From assembly GCA_023431385.1 (NCBI GenBank), contig JAEYWA010000166.1, positions 1-22,597 of the forward strand: DNA of 22,597 bases, in the 5' to 3' direction. Both the position numbers and the translations under genes were made by a program. Position 1 is the stretch's first letter; the number at the start of each line of letters is the position of its first letter. The DNA comes from Bacillota bacterium (GTDB lineage: Bacteria > Bacillota > Clostridia > Acetivibrionales > DSM-1351). The notes below the pieces were generated by a model. The model saw only the letters and a list, made by a program, of their open reading frames with translations, was not told where the DNA came from and did not search any database. Shown piece after piece: positions 22,431 to 22,597 of this stretch.

Positions 22431-22597
22431 ATGGATAATTATCTTCTTCAGATAATAAACGAAACTACCGAATTCATAGAAAGTAATCTGCTTGAGCCTT
22501 TAAATCTGGATGACATCTCTGAAAATGTTAATGTTTCAAAGTTCCACCTTCTAAGGATCTGGAAGGGTGCTACCTCCACAGGTTTGATGGAATATGT
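22431..22597 (+). CDS. AraC-family transcriptional regulator, N-terminal part (partial)
   Basis: An open frame starts at ATG 22431 and runs off the right edge after 55 full codons. The peptide (MDNYLLQIINETTEFIESNL...LEPLNLDDISENVNVSKFHLLRIWKGATSTGLMEYV) is the classic first helix-turn-helix of AraC/XylS regulators, here at the very N-terminus. That points to the type with DNA-binding domain first and an effector domain after it (for example GyrI-like). AGGAG lies 11 bases upstream. It is divergent from the nucleotidyltransferase gene, so it may control that gene and the UvrA-like gene; that is inference. Confidence 0.85.
   Translation, partial: MDNYLLQIINETTEFIESNLLEPLNLDDISENVNVSKFHLLRIWKGATSTGLMEY

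Overview
The window looks like a chromosomal stretch of a low-GC Firmicute, most likely a clostridium of the Ruminiclostridium / cellulolytic Clostridia type. Evidence: AT-rich codon use, strong AGGAGG-type ribosome binding sites, no outer-membrane proteins, a DivIVA-domain protein, a clostridial-type prolyl-tRNA synthetase start, and a CUT1 sugar permease pair with no dedicated ATPase. The genus is inference. No rRNA, tRNA, CRISPR array, transposase or phage gene was found.

Layout. (1) 1-621: the first 36 codons of a prolyl-tRNA synthetase gene (minus strand, running off the left edge), then a 513-base stretch without a clear gene that holds a strong hairpin, a long perfect inverted repeat and a small frame with one in-frame UAG. 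(2) 622-3887, minus: a three-gene ABC-2 exporter (ATPase plus two permeases) resembling the LnrLMN/YfiLMN layout. (3) 4036-4863, minus: a lone molybdate-binding lipoprotein gene (modA) with an intrinsic terminator in its leader and no modB/modC. (4) 5292-7383, plus: gmd and fcl, the two enzymes that turn GDP-mannose into GDP-L-fucose. (5) 7501-8952, minus: a DivIVA-domain protein and an aminoglycoside-phosphotransferase-like kinase. (6) 9109-9750, plus: a secreted protein with a charged segment followed by a Ser/Thr-rich segment. (7) 17728 down to 9937, minus: a probable seven-gene operon of two CUT1 sugar permeases, an HlyD/MacA-type adaptor, a MacB-type permease, and three tandem, overlapping paralogues resembling GT23/NodZ/FUT8-type fucosyltransferases. 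(8) 17985-22191, minus: a small two-helix membrane protein, a divergent UvrA-family ATPase and a nucleotidyltransferase with a C-terminal helix-turn-helix-like region. (9) 22431 to the right edge, plus: the start of an AraC-family regulator.

How the genes may work together. The most coherent theme is fucose. gmd and fcl would supply GDP-L-fucose, and a few kilobases away lie three copies of a protein family carrying the Arg-containing HxR motif and the C-terminal FxGxxxSNxS motif of fucosyltransferases. This suggests fucosylation of a glycan or protein, perhaps linked to the HlyD/MacB-type exporter in the same operon. Substrate and product cannot be read from the sequence. The other genes look like separate stress, drug and nutrient functions: the exporter, the APH-like kinase, and the UvrA paralogue with its nucleotidyltransferase.
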